From positions 62,001-126,000 of the forward strand of contig NZ_AULU01000011.1 of assembly GCF_000422445.1 (NCBI RefSeq): 64,000 nt of DNA, written 5' to 3'. Source of the DNA: Paenibacillus assamensis DSM 18201 (GTDB taxonomy: Bacteria; Bacillota; Bacilli; Paenibacillales; Paenibacillaceae). A model generated the notes under the pieces. It ran no database searches. It was not told the origin of the DNA and saw only the letters and a program-made list of their open reading frames with translations. Positions 54,146-63,586 of the stretch are shown here, piece by piece. Position numbers and translations under genes: made by a program. How positions within the stretch are numbered: the stretch's first letter is position 1; each line of letters starts with the position of its first letter.

Positions 54146-57100
54146 TTGAAATCACTTATTCAATTTTCGATGAACAAAATTGCAGCTATGATTATAATAA
54201 CCGCCATTGTAGTAGGAGCAGGGGCTTTTTCGGGAACGTCGTTGAAGGTAGAGAATATGCCCAATATCTCAATACCCATCATTATGATTACAACTCCTTA
54301 TCAAGCTTCACCACAAGATGTAATGAGTCTGGTTACGAAGCCGGTTGAGGACAAAGTAGCGAATGTTGAAGGACTGACGATGGTAAGTTCTACGTCTAAT
54401 GATGGCAGTTCCCTGATTACGCTTCAATTTGATGAGAAAGTTCAGATCGACAAGATGAAGCAAGATCTAGAAAGTCTAGTCCAAGATGTGCAATTGCCAA
54501 ATGGAGCAGGCAGACCAAAAGTATCTACGTTAGGTTTTGCATCCATACCTGCTTATTACTTAGCGATTCACACCAAGGGGGCTATGTCACAAGGCCAATT
54601 GGACCAACTAGTTGAGAAGCAGCTCAAGTCCGGCTTCGAGTCGATTAACGGGATCGATCACATCGATATGATTGGCGCTCGCCGGACGTCTCTTGATATT
54701 CAGTTGGATGCGGCTGCATTGTCAGCCTACGGCATGACACCGGATTTGGTGACCGATGCCGTACAATCGGCGCTGACGAACGGTACAGCTGGAATCGTTG
54801 AGTTTAATGGAAATACGCAAATGGCTCGTGTTCAGGGCGAGATGAATAGTCTGTTTTCCTTAGAGAACTTGGAAATTACGTCTCCAACGGGTGCTACCCT
54901 ATTGTTAAAAGAAATTTCGACGATTCAAGCTGTCAATGAGGCTAATTTTATCGCCCGTATGGATGGAAAGCCCGCTGTAGGCGTTCATCTGTATAAGTCG
55001 GCTGCCACGAATGCCGTTGATTTCTCCAATGATGCCAATGAGCTAATCCGCAGCTGGGAAGGACTTTACCCAGAAGTGTCCTTCAGCAAAATTTATGACA
55101 GCGCTGACGAAGTAAGAGCATCTATTAACGGTCTGATGAAAGAAGGTATGCTGGGCATCATCCTTGCCTCCCTTATGATCTTGTTTTTCTTACGGAATAT
55201 GAGGATGACCTTAATCGTGATCGTATCGATACCGCTCTCCATTCTATTAACCTTTATTATGATGCACAGCATGAACGTCACCCTTAACATTATGTCGCTC
55301 GGAGGCATGTTCATTGCCGTTGGAAGGATCGTGGATGACAGTATCGTCGTGATCGAGAGCATCTATGCCAATTTGGAAAAGGCACAGCAGCGGAATGAAT
55401 CAGTTATATTGTTAGCCGTTAAGCAGGTAGCGATGGCAATCAGCTCTTCGACTTTTGTTACGGTAGGCGTATTTCTTCCCATTGCCTTTGTTAGTGGTAT
55501 GATTGGTGGGTTATTCCGTCCGTTTGCGATTACAGTATCTTGTGCGCTGCTTGCTTCCTTACTCGTCTCCTTAACGATTATTCCGATGATGGCGAAGATG
55601 ATGGTACTTCGCAGCACGAAGGCGACGAGCGTGAAGGAGCATGAAGGAGGGAAAATAGTTGATTGGTATGAACGAGTGCTCGTTTGGAGCTTGACTCATC
55701 GAATAAAAACATTGCTGTTTTCAGGGGTGTTACTCATTTTAACTGTAATGTTTACCATTCCTAATCTCCCTAAAGATTTCCTGCCTGAAAGTGCAGTCGA
55801 GCGGCAAATGAACTTTACGATCAAATTACCAACAGAAACCCCGTTTGACAGCACAAATTTGCAGGCACAGCAAATTGAAACGCTGCTGCATGAAGCGAAA
55901 GACGATAAAGGGCAACCGCTATTTACATTTGTGGAAGCGCTAGTTGGATATAGGGAAAGTGAAGATCGTGTTCCGTTTGCGCTAGAGGTCATTACAGAGG
56001 TAAATGAGGACGCCGATCCTAAAGCTGTGATGGAGCAATATACGCAGCTTATTGCCAGCCAGCTACCTAAAGGATCTGAAGTATTGCCAGGCTCTTTAAA
56101 AGAAGGCAGTGGGGAGTCCTCCACGGATTTTACCTATGTAATCTATGCAGAGGATCAGCAGTTGCTGGAACAGGCCTCCGCGATTATTAAGACGAAGATG
56201 AAGGAATTCCCTACGTTGAAGAAAATTAAAGATAGCTTGGGAGATGCGAAGACAGAAGTTCAGATTACCGTGAATCCGGCCAAAGCGAAACGATTTGGCT
56301 TGGAAGTATCAACTGTTCATAGGTATGTCGGGCAATGGCTTGCTACCTATGAACTTGGCAATGTTCGTCTGGATAACACGGTTTATCGATCAGCAGTTGA
56401 ACTTGCTCCTAAAGACAAAAATTCATTGGAGCAGCTCGGAAAAATGCCGATGAAGGCAGCTGATGGAACCACTGTATATTTGAACGAAGTGGCGGACCTA
56501 CAGCAAGTCACAGCACCAGTCGCGCTTCAGCGGGAAAGCCAGAAGCTGATGGTGCAGTTGACAGCTAAGATTGACTCTGTAGACAAAGGTTCCATAAGTG
56601 CGCAAATAACAGACGCGCTCAATCAAATCGAGCTTCCAGCAGGAGTAACGACAACGGTTCGCGGTGTGAGCCTGGACATGACGAAGGGCTTCAATCAAAT
56701 GTATGCTGCAATGGGAGCCGCAGTAGCAATCGTTTATCTTATTATGGTGCTGTGCTTCGGAAATGCAGGTACTCCTTTTGCTATTTTATTCTCTCTGCCT
56801 TTAGCGGTTATCGGCGGGTTGCTAGGGCTGTGGGTCACAAATGAATCTATTAATATTACTTCATTAATTGGCTTCCTGATGCTAATTGGAATCGTGGTGA
56901 CGAATGCAATCGTTCTGCTTGATCGTACGCAGCAATTGCGGGAGGAAGGGTATCTCGTTCGGCATGCTCTTATCGAATCCGGTAAAGTTCGACTGCGTCC
57001 CATTATTATGACAGCAGGGGCGACGATAGCTGCAATGGTTCCGTTAGCTCTTGGCATATCGAACGGCACATTAATATCGAAGGGGCTGGCCGTTGTCGTC

Positions 57101-57241
57101 ATCGGCGGATTAATTACTTCTACGATACTTACGCTTGTCGTTGTGCCAATCGTGTATGAAATGATCGAATCGTTCAAAGTGTGGATGAGCCGATTGTTCA
57201 AACGGAATGTACCTTCTGGATCTGGACACGAAGTTAGCTAA
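54146..57241 (+). CDS. RND efflux permease (AcrB/SwrC type)
   Basis: 1031-residue proton-driven exporter with 12 membrane helices and two large extracytoplasmic loops (about 30-335 and 555-840). N-terminal pattern NMPNISIPIIMITTPYQASP, TM4 proton-relay region GRIVDDSIVVIESIYANLEKA with the Asp pair, later GTPFAILFSLPLAVIGGLLGLW and LIGIVVTNAIVLLDR. TTG start at 54146 with GGAGGG (54132-54137). In Bacillus SwrC is the nearest known relative (surfactin export/resistance). Adaptor gene follows 27 bases later; no outer membrane partner is expected in a Gram-positive. Confidence 0.94.
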   Translation: MKSLIQFSMNKIAAMIIITAIVVGAGAFSGTSLKVENMPNISIPIIMITTPYQASPQDVMSLVTKPVEDKVANVEGLTMVSSTSNDGSSLITLQFDEKVQIDKMKQDLESLVQDVQLPNGAGRPKVSTLGFASIPAYYLAIHTKGAMSQGQLDQLVEKQLKSGFESINGIDHIDMIGARRTSLDIQLDAAALSAYGMTPDLVTDAVQSALTNGTAGIVEFNGNTQMARVQGEMNSLFSLENLEITSPTGATLLLKEISTIQAVNEANFIARMDGKPAVGVHLYKSAATNAVDFSNDANELIRSWEGLYPEVSFSKIYDSADEVRASINGLMKEGMLGIILASLMILFFLRNMRMTLIVIVSIPLSILLTFIMMHSMNVTLNIMSLGGMFIAVGRIVDDSIVVIESIYANLEKAQQRNESVILLAVKQVAMAISSSTFVTVGVFLPIAFVSGMIGGLFRPFAITVSCALLASLLVSLTIIPMMAKMMVLRSTKATSVKEHEGGKIVDWYERVLVWSLTHRIKTLLFSGVLLILTVMFTIPNLPKDFLPESAVERQMNFTIKLPTETPFDSTNLQAQQIETLLHEAKDDKGQPLFTFVEALVGYRESEDRVPFALEVITEVNEDADPKAVMEQYTQLIASQLPKGSEVLPGSLKEGSGESSTDFTYVIYAEDQQLLEQASAIIKTKMKEFPTLKKIKDSLGDAKTEVQITVNPAKAKRFGLEVSTVHRYVGQWLATYELGNVRLDNTVYRSAVELAPKDKNSLEQLGKMPMKAADGTTVYLNEVADLQQVTAPVALQRESQKLMVQLTAKIDSVDKGSISAQITDALNQIELPAGVTTTVRGVSLDMTKGFNQMYAAMGAAVAIVYLIMVLCFGNAGTPFAILFSLPLAVIGGLLGLWVTNESINITSLIGFLMLIGIVVTNAIVLLDRTQQLREEGYLVRHALIESGKVRLRPIIMTAGATIAAMVPLALGISNGTLISKGLAVVVIGGLITSTILTLVVVPIVYEMIESFKVWMSRLFKRNVPSGSGHEVS

Positions 57242-57268
57242 TTATTTGTAGATGGGGGATATGACAAT

Positions 57269-58486
57269 ATGAAGATGAAGGTTATACGCAGCGCTGCACC
57301 AAAACGTTTAATATTGAAAGTTTGCGTTCTTTTACTTTGTACCGCTTATGTGACAGGCTGCTCAACATCACCAACGCCTGCTGCAACGTCAGCAACTACG
57401 TCCGTTAAACAGAATGAACCGCAGCAGGTTAAGGTTGTAGCTGTCGGTAAACATAGTATGGGTGATCCAAGGGAGCAAATAGCAGAAGTTCACGCCGTTA
57501 CTCAAGTTGAAGTGAGGGTCGAGGCAGGTGGAGCTCTTGTAAAGCTATTAAAGAAGACTGGAGAAGTGGTTCAGGCAGGTGAAGTCATTGCCAAGCTAGA
57601 AAGCCGTGATGCTAAGATTGCGAAGGAAAAGGCGAAGCTAGCTCTTAAGAGTGCCGAGCTGTCACTATCTACGACGAAAGATAGTATAGACGACAGCCGA
57701 CTCCAATTAACGACTTCTGTCAATAAGCTTAAAGAAGCATTGAAACAGCAAATTCGAGAGGGTGCTTCTGAGACAGAAATAGAAGGTAATAAGCTGGAGT
57801 TGCAGGCATCTATCACGAAGCTGGAAGCGCTGGATAGGCAAAAAACAGTGGCTCTTAAGGAGGCCGAAGTGGCAACGTCCAAGCTTGAGCTTGAACAAAC
57901 GGAGCAGACTTGGAATGATGGGCATATCGTATCTCCAGCTAACGGTATATTGACGGACATCAAGCTTACAGAAGGGACAAATATTCAAGCAGGAAGTATA
58001 CTGGGAGCCGTGCAGATGACGGAAACCGTGAAAATAAAAGCACATGTAACGGAATCCGCTGCAAAGCTGGTAGGGAGCAAAAAAAGTTTAACATTTCGTG
58101 ATTCCAGTGGCACTGGCACGGCGCGTACTGCTAAGGTCGTTCATCTGTCGGATGTACCCGACGCTGCGACGAGATTGTATACGTTGGAGTTGGAAGCGTC
58201 CAACACGGATTATGCGTTAAAACCTTTATCAAGAGTACATGTTCAATTAACAACACCAGAGGAGGAAACGGTTGCGGCAGTTCCGTCCTTAAGTATAGTA
58301 AGGGAAGGACGTGCATCATTTGTATTCGTACTAAATGGTAATAAGGCGGAGAAGCGGGAAGTACAATTAGGTCGTGTGAAGGGACCTTATCAAGAAGTAC
58401 TTAGCGGGATAAACACGGGAGAACAGCTAGTTGTGTCCGGTCAACACAATATAGACGCAGGAGAAGTGGTCAAAGTAGTAAAATAG
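57269..58486 (+). CDS. RND efflux adaptor lipoprotein (membrane fusion protein)
   Basis: 405 residues. Lipoprotein signal with lipobox YVTGC (C31) after a hydrophobic stretch. Typical MFP layout: biotinyl-like half (EVRVEAGGALVKLLKKTGEVVQAGEVIAKLE), a long alpha-helical coiled-coil (about 105-210), second lipoyl half (SPANGILTDIKLTEGTNIQAGSIL), beta-barrel and membrane-proximal domain ending NIDAGEVVKVVK. GGGGGA precedes ATG 57269. Cotranscribed with the RND permease; permease-first order is opposite to the usual adaptor-first. Confidence 0.92.
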   Translation: MKMKVIRSAAPKRLILKVCVLLLCTAYVTGCSTSPTPAATSATTSVKQNEPQQVKVVAVGKHSMGDPREQIAEVHAVTQVEVRVEAGGALVKLLKKTGEVVQAGEVIAKLESRDAKIAKEKAKLALKSAELSLSTTKDSIDDSRLQLTTSVNKLKEALKQQIREGASETEIEGNKLELQASITKLEALDRQKTVALKEAEVATSKLELEQTEQTWNDGHIVSPANGILTDIKLTEGTNIQAGSILGAVQMTETVKIKAHVTESAAKLVGSKKSLTFRDSSGTGTARTAKVVHLSDVPDAATRLYTLELEASNTDYALKPLSRVHVQLTTPEEETVAAVPSLSIVREGRASFVFVLNGNKAEKREVQLGRVKGPYQEVLSGINTGEQLVVSGQHNIDAGEVVKVVK

Positions 58487-58543
58487 TAAGAAGCAATGGA
58501 TGCAGTCCATATGTCAAACCGAACTCAACTAGAGGTGAAATGG

Positions 58544-59974
58544 ATGCTACAAATTAAGCGTGATGACAAACGCCCAATATGGCAGCAGCTGCTTGACCAA
58601 GCTATTCATAATATTACAACTGGTAAATGGCCGCCAGGAGAATTGCTTCTACCTTCTCGTGAGCTAGCACCATTGATAGGCGTCTCCCGCTCAACGATAC
58701 AAATTGTTTATGAGGAATTATTTAGTCGTGGCTACACGGTTACTTCCGGACGCGGTGGGACAAGGGTAAGTGATTGGACCTGTAGCACAGCTTATACAGA
58801 GGATGCAGCACTACAAGGGCCTATCACCCCCGAATTACCTTTATTAAACGATGCGGTTAGCCAATTGCATTGCTGGTTTAGAGGTAAGGAATATCGAAAT
58901 GTTGAGATTGATTTCTGCCCACACGAGCCTTACTTGGATCAACCATTTCAAAAAAATTGGAGAAACTCCTTTTTGCAAGCCTCTAAAGAAACGGAGTTAG
59001 CTACTTGGGCTTACGGTAACGCCTATGGTTTTGTTCCGCTGCGCGAGCAGATTCAACGTTATCTGTCACTGGAACGAGGCGTACACGTGCATATCGATCA
59101 AATTATGTTAACTTCGGGGGCACAACATAGCCTTGATTTGATCGCTCAAGCACTATTGAACGAAGGAGATACGGTAACCGTAGAGGATCCCGGCTTCCCG
59201 GCCGCGTGGATGGCAATGAAATATCGGCGGATGAATGTAATTCCTGTCCCTGTAGACGAATGCGGATTACAGGTAGAGGGCATTCATCCGCAATCCAAAC
59301 TTGTCTATGTTACGCCTGCACATCAGTGTGCAGTTGGGGTGATTATGTCGGAACCACGCAGGCAGCAATTGCTGCATATGGCAGCTCAACAGCAATTTTG
59401 GATTGTGGAAGACGATTACGATAGCGAATTTCGATATCGCGGTGACCCATTACCTACGTTGTTCAGCCAGCAACCACAGAACACGCTGTATATGATGAGC
59501 TTTTCAAAAATGATTGCTCCCGGTATACGAATATCGGCAATCATTGGACCGAGAAATGCGATACGGCAGATTGCTCACATTCATGAACTAACCTATCGGC
59601 ATCTTCCTATTATGGAACAATTGACGCTTACTCACTTTATGGAGCATGGGTATTTCATGCGACATATGAGAAGAGTCAGAAATGTATATCGCCGCAGACA
59701 CGAAGCGATGACGAAAGCTATTAGCTCAAGTGGACTCGGAGAACGTTTTAAACTAAGTGGTGTAGAAACGGGATTACATATGTTTCTTGAAGCGGAAAGC
59801 TCGTATGATGAAGAAGCTACCACGGATCAAGCACTAGAACAGGGAATACGTATATATCCGCTGCGTCATTATTGTTTGGAGAGCAGTCGTAAAGGGTGGG
59901 TGTTGGGCTTTGCCAAAGTAAATGAGTCCGAGATTGAAACAGGTGTATACCGTCTGGCGGAGATGCTTCGATAA
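58544..59974 (+). CDS. MocR/PdxR-type regulator (GntR HTH fused to aminotransferase)
   Basis: 476 residues from ATG 58544 (AGAGGTGA at 58531-58538). N-terminal GntR winged helix about 1-75 (RDDKRPIWQQLLDQ, LLPSRELAPLIGVSRSTIQI) then a fold-type I aminotransferase domain with VEDPGFPAAW, VTPAHQCAVG, DDYDSEFRYRG and the PLP-lysine in MSFSKMIAPGIR. Such proteins sense PLP and control neighbouring genes, often vitamin B6 or flavoprotein genes. It faces a pyridoxamine-oxidase-like gene. 57 bases after the adaptor gene. Confidence 0.92.
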   Translation: MLQIKRDDKRPIWQQLLDQAIHNITTGKWPPGELLLPSRELAPLIGVSRSTIQIVYEELFSRGYTVTSGRGGTRVSDWTCSTAYTEDAALQGPITPELPLLNDAVSQLHCWFRGKEYRNVEIDFCPHEPYLDQPFQKNWRNSFLQASKETELATWAYGNAYGFVPLREQIQRYLSLERGVHVHIDQIMLTSGAQHSLDLIAQALLNEGDTVTVEDPGFPAAWMAMKYRRMNVIPVPVDECGLQVEGIHPQSKLVYVTPAHQCAVGVIMSEPRRQQLLHMAAQQQFWIVEDDYDSEFRYRGDPLPTLFSQQPQNTLYMMSFSKMIAPGIRISAIIGPRNAIRQIAHIHELTYRHLPIMEQLTLTHFMEHGYFMRHMRRVRNVYRRRHEAMTKAISSSGLGERFKLSGVETGLHMFLEAESSYDEEATTDQALEQGIRIYPLRHYCLESSRKGWVLGFAKVNESEIETGVYRLAEMLR

Positions 59975-59996
59975 TTCAAGCATCTCCGTTTTTTCT
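59958..59996 (+). terminator. Terminator overlapping the end of the MocR gene
   Basis: CGGAGATGCTT / AAGCATCTCCG perfect 11-base arms (59958-59968 with 59978-59988), then TTTTTTCTTTT; the 5' arm lies in the coding end. Confidence 0.92.
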
Positions 59997-60071
59997 TTTG
60001 CAGTTATCTAAGGTGATTTCAGATCTTGGTCATGCAGCAGTGAATAGGAGGCTGTATTCATATGCTTTCGC

Positions 60072-60605
60072 TTACTTGTTCTGTTGAGCGAACATTTTTC
60101 CCTCTTCGATCGGATTTTCTTTCGCCGTTATATGGTAGGGGTTAATTCGGTATACCTGAACAGGACCATGGAATATGGCGGACCTATACTTATCAACATG
60201 CTGCTTCGACAACGGTCGGTTGTAATAACCAGGCACATATTTGTGGAGCATTTCCTGCAGCATAAAGGTAGCTTCATCCAGTTCATCAACAGGTTCAGCT
60301 TTCCCGAAAATCATAACACTCATATAGGCAGTGTCTGTCTTAGCAGGCACTGGATCAGTAATGGTGCCATATTCTTCACAAACCGTAAAACAGACCTCTT
60401 CATTCCTACTCATGACTTGATTGCGTCTCCCACCTGTCGCTCCATGAAAATAAAGCTTCTCATTTGCCCAAACAAAATTAAGCGGAACAACATAGGGCAG
60501 CTGACCATCGACCATACCGAGATGTCCGATTCGCGCTTTACTCAGGAAGGCTTTAATTTTGTCGCTATCCGACACTTCTCTTATTTTGTAACGAACCATA
60601 TCCAT
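60072..60605 (-). CDS. Pyridoxamine 5'-phosphate oxidase-like flavoprotein (NimA type)
   Basis: 177 residues from ATG 60605 (AAGGAG 9 bases upstream; ATG 60623 would contain that site). FMN-binding split-barrel: ARIGHLGMVDGQLPYVVPLNFVWANEKLYFHGATGGRRNQVM, CFTVCEEYG, YMSVMIFGKAEPVDE. Related to nitroimidazole reductases NimA and small PNPOx-like proteins; exact substrate unknown. Convergent with the MocR regulator, a common pairing. Confidence 0.88.
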   Translation of the reverse strand: MDMVRYKIREVSDSDKIKAFLSKARIGHLGMVDGQLPYVVPLNFVWANEKLYFHGATGGRRNQVMSRNEEVCFTVCEEYGTITDPVPAKTDTAYMSVMIFGKAEPVDELDEATFMLQEMLHKYVPGYYNRPLSKQHVDKYRSAIFHGPVQVYRINPYHITAKENPIEEGKMFAQQNK

Positions 60606-60923
60606 TGTTAACCACTCCTTCAATGCGGAATGTTTGTAAGTATATCAATCATTGGATTGAGTTCGTACATCCATAAATACAATAATAGAGCAGTCCATAA
60701 TTTTTGTTCACGAGTCTATTCCTAATCTGGGATGAAAGGTATGAAAGAGATGAAACTACAAATAACCCTGAACGAAAGGCCAGAGTGGGTGTGAAATCGT
60801 AACGTTGTTACTTCCTTTTTGATTAGGTGTCGAATTCAACTAACATCGTAATGTGAATAGCCACAGGTGCAGAGTGGACTATCTGCCTCTTATCATCCTG
60901 TGGCTCTTTTATTAAATGACTAC
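60606..60923. other. Gap between NimA-like gene and Excalibur gene
   Basis: About 318 bases; a stem AGCCACAGG/CCTGTGGCT (60859-60905) followed by CTTTTATT on plus is the only structure seen, probably the terminator region for the Excalibur gene. Confidence 0.55.
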
Positions 60924-61298
60924 TTATTCACAAGCTACTCCATCTTTATCTCGATCAAGTTTGATGCGATAGCCTGGATCACCTTCGTATAGTGGGGCGG
61001 CACCGGCATTTCGTGCGGCTGTACAGTTCTTGTAGTATACCGTTTCTTGTTCTTGTTTTGGCTTCACTTTTTTTGATTTTGATTTCGGTTTTTTTGATTT
61101 GCTTGAGGAACCAGACTTAGGCTTGGACTTCTTTGATTTCTTCCCAGACTTAGACTTAACTTCTACCGTTTGTGCTTCAACTTGTTCGGAAGCAGAAGCG
61201 GGCTTTGCTAAGCTAGTTTCTGCTGTAGTGCCAAACATTCCAAGAGAGAGAATAAGTGCTAGCGATAAGGACAATCTTTTGAACATCGGTTTATTCAT
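60924..61298 (-). CDS. Secreted Excalibur calcium-binding domain protein
   Basis: 124 residues. Signal peptide about 1-31 (LSLSLALILSLGMFGTTAE), then an extremely Lys/Ser-rich low-complexity linker (about 45-82, repeats of KSKK/PKSK/SSKSKKPK), then the Excalibur domain: YYKNCTAARNAGAAPLYEGD and the C-terminal DRDKDGVACE, with two Cys bracketing a calcium loop. The basic linker may bind wall polymers or nucleic acid (inferred). The Excalibur domain is known from secreted proteins and nucleases of Bacillota. Confidence 0.92.
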   Translation of the reverse strand: MNKPMFKRLSLSLALILSLGMFGTTAETSLAKPASASEQVEAQTVEVKSKSGKKSKKSKPKSGSSSKSKKPKSKSKKVKPKQEQETVYYKNCTAARNAGAAPLYEGDPGYRIKLDRDKDGVACE

Positions 61299-61450
61299 CG
61301 TTTACGCCCCTTTTATTTATAATTGCGAACAAACAACATACTATCAAATGTTTACAGATTGTACCATGTGGAGGTTTGTATGAAACTATTTTCTTTGTAC
61401 GCTGAAAGCCCATATTGATCTTTTCGATTGATTTTTGCAGCAGAACTTTT

Positions 61451-61469
61451 TATAATGAGTAAAAACTCA
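61451..61469 (+). promoter_or_regulatory. TetR operator overlapping -10
   Basis: TATAAT (61451-61456) runs into the palindrome TGAGT-AAAA-ACTCA (61456-61469) 22 bases before the tetR-type start; typical of autoregulation. Confidence 0.65.
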
Positions 61470-61490
61470 CTCAAAAAAAGAGGTTGTACG

Positions 61491-62102
61491 ATGCCACGCA
61501 CAAAAGAACAATATGAACAAATGCGAAGCGCTACAAAAGAGAAAATACAAACAGCTGCCATGCAGTTGTTCGTACAAAAAGGATTTGGCTCTACCAATGT
61601 GCAGGATATTGCGGATGCAGCTGAGATTAGCATCGGACTATTGTATCGGCATTACAAGTCGAAGGAGCAATTGTTTAACGAATTGGTGGATTTTGCGCTT
61701 GCAGGCATGATTCAACAAATGGAGTATTTCGAGTCAAATGAGGTTTCACCTAAGCAAGCATTGGATCAGTTTGTGCATGAAATATACAACGATATGAGGA
61801 CAGGCGAACAGTTTGCCAATTTACTCATCCTTATGCAGCAGTCGTTTTTGACGGGAGGGGGAGCAGCTGTTAACCATGTCGAGGTAACGCGGGTTAGTGA
61901 GCAGTTGTTCCGTGCAACAGCGAAACTTATTACAAGGGGTCAGGAACAGGGGCAGTTTCGTTCTGGAAATCCGCATGAAATGGTTGTATTGTTCTACTCG
62001 ACGATTCATGGGCTAGCTGCTATGAAAATGATGCTGCAGCACAATTTTCAGATGCCGTCTCCTGCTGCGCTCAATTCATTTCTGTATAAGGAAGGGGAAT
62101 AA
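61491..62102 (+). CDS. TetR family transcriptional regulator
   Basis: 203 residues from ATG 61491 (AAGAGG upstream; the longer frame covers the promoter). HTH at about 15-60: KIQTAAMQLFVQKGFGSTNV, DIADAAEISIGLLYRHYKSKEQLF. The C-terminal ligand domain includes GLAAMKMMLQHNFQMP. Adjacent to and presumably controlling the GNAT gene that begins at its stop, and itself through the overlapping palindrome. Confidence 0.93.
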   Translation: MPRTKEQYEQMRSATKEKIQTAAMQLFVQKGFGSTNVQDIADAAEISIGLLYRHYKSKEQLFNELVDFALAGMIQQMEYFESNEVSPKQALDQFVHEIYNDMRTGEQFANLLILMQQSFLTGGGAAVNHVEVTRVSEQLFRATAKLITRGQEQGQFRSGNPHEMVVLFYSTIHGLAAMKMMLQHNFQMPSPAALNSFLYKEGE

Positions 62103-62714
62103 GTGGATATGTTTACCGTGATTAGAGCGGATCAATTGAAGTTTAATCCAAGGGCGCAAATGTCTCGCATTTTTGCAGAGGGATTCTCACAATGGCTTGG
62201 CTATTTTTCCAAGGACAATGAAGCAATTGCAAGAGCTTTTGCCCATATGTTCGTGTTGAATCAATTTTATGTTGCGATAACCGATGAAGGCACCATCGCG
62301 GCTATGGCCGCATGTACGGACGGTACGGTATCTTCGGTAAAGCTTAATTCTACAGAGCTGCGGAAGCACTTGGGGTTATTAAAGGGAACAGTCGCCGGAT
62401 TCGTTTTGAAAAAGGAATTTGAAGCAACCAAAGCTGCGAAGGATGATGCTGATGCGGTGTATGGTTCCATCGAGTTTGTTGGAACGGCTCCAGAATGCAG
62501 AGGGCAGGGAGCAGCGAGCGCGATCGTCCGTCATATGCTTGACTATGCCCCCTTTGAACAATTTTTCATTGAAGAGGTAGCAGATACGAATACACCCGCT
62601 ATGAACCTATATCACAAGCTAGGTTTTCAAGAATATAAGCGCAAGTCTTTACCTGCAAAGAGAGCTGCAAAAATCGGGATTAATCATATCGTATCTTTAA
62701 AATACGTAAAGTAA
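62103..62714 (+). CDS. GNAT family N-acetyltransferase
   Basis: 203 residues. GTG 62103 right after the TetR stop, with AAGGAAGGGG (62088-62097); ATG 62109 is the alternative. Long N-terminal region (1-110), then acetyl-CoA binding VYGSIEFVGTAPECRGQGAAS with the R-G-Q-G-A loop and VADTNTPAMNLYHKLGFQEYKR. Operon with the TetR gene suggests an inducible detoxifying role; substrate unknown. Confidence 0.88.
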   Translation: MDMFTVIRADQLKFNPRAQMSRIFAEGFSQWLGYFSKDNEAIARAFAHMFVLNQFYVAITDEGTIAAMAACTDGTVSSVKLNSTELRKHLGLLKGTVAGFVLKKEFEATKAAKDDADAVYGSIEFVGTAPECRGQGAASAIVRHMLDYAPFEQFFIEEVADTNTPAMNLYHKLGFQEYKRKSLPAKRAAKIGINHIVSLKYVK

Positions 62715-62788
62715 TTATTCAAACGCTGGCTATTTAAACTCAGGAGACGTTTGTCGAATTTATTTGTATGTCCACATAAGAAGTAGAG

Positions 62789-62818
62789 CACAGCCTGTGT
62801 AGGCTGTGTTTTGTTTTG
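62789..62818 (+). terminator. Terminator after TetR-GNAT operon
   Basis: CACAGCCT / AGGCTGTG stem then TTTTGTTTTG. Confidence 0.85.
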
Positions 62819-62830
62819 TATGAATAAAAT

Positions 62831-62870
62831 GAAAGAAAACCGACCCTGGCCTAAAGGCATGAGTCGGTTT
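62831..62870 (-). terminator. Terminator of MarR-nitroreductase operon
   Basis: AAACCGAC / GTCGGTTT arms (62837-62844 with 62863-62870); minus tail TTCTTTC. Confidence 0.8.
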
Positions 62871-62925
62871 GAAGCATCGCTTACATTGGATGGCTAGCGC
62901 TATGTTTCAGCACATGGCATCATAT

Positions 62926-63564
62926 TTATTTCCAAGTCGCTACGGTTTCAACAGGCAAGCGATAAGAAGGGTATCCCTCTTTGGCTGATTTTCCGATGCT
63001 GATGAGCATAATTGGTTGGAAACGCTCTTTGTCCATGTCAAAAGCTTCAGCGATTTGAGCTTTTTCATAACCGCCAATTGCGTTCGTATCATAGCCGTGT
63101 GCACGTGCCACTAGCATCAATTGCATCGATACAAGTCCACCATCAATAAAGTTGACATCGCGCAAATCCGCCGCAGAAATCGTATCATAGTATGGCTTAT
63201 ACATATTCATAACTAAGTCTTTCATTTCTACTGGCAAATAACCAAGTTCTATGGATGTACTAAATATTTCATCCATGTACGTTGCATTTTCCATATCAGC
63301 AAATACAGCGATAACGGCAGAGGAGGTCAGTATTTGGGTCTGATTGAATTTCGCCAATGGTGCAAGCTTCTCCTTACCTTCCTTACTTTCGATAACGACA
63401 AAGCGCCAAGGCTGCATGTTCACTGAGGAAGGAGCTCGCGTAGCACCTTCTAGAATAGCAGTCATTTCTTCTTTGCTAATTTTAACCTCTGGGTCATATT
63501 CTTTTACTGAACGACGGCCATATGTGATTTCGTTAAAGTCATTTGTTGTTTGAAATTTGTTCAT
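62926..63564 (-). CDS. Nitroreductase family FMN oxidoreductase
   Basis: 212 residues, NAD(P)H-dependent FMN enzyme of the YodC/MhqN-like group. FMN-binding GRRSVKEYDPEVKI near the N-terminus, RAPSSVNMQPWRFVVIES, and DTNAIGGYEKAQIAEAFDM with the Gly-rich loop. Follows the MarR gene by 22 bases; in Bacillus such MarR-nitroreductase pairs respond to quinones or diamide, so a similar role is inferred. Confidence 0.92.
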   Translation of the reverse strand: MNKFQTTNDFNEITYGRRSVKEYDPEVKISKEEMTAILEGATRAPSSVNMQPWRFVVIESKEGKEKLAPLAKFNQTQILTSSAVIAVFADMENATYMDEIFSTSIELGYLPVEMKDLVMNMYKPYYDTISAADLRDVNFIDGGLVSMQLMLVARAHGYDTNAIGGYEKAQIAEAFDMDKERFQPIMLISIGKSAKEGYPSYRLPVETVATWK

Positions 63565-63586
63565 GATAGCTAACAGCTCCTTGATG

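Noticed and set aside
60084-60611. 175-aa plus-strand frame opposite the NimA-like gene
   Set aside because: No binding site; the minus strand matches a known family.
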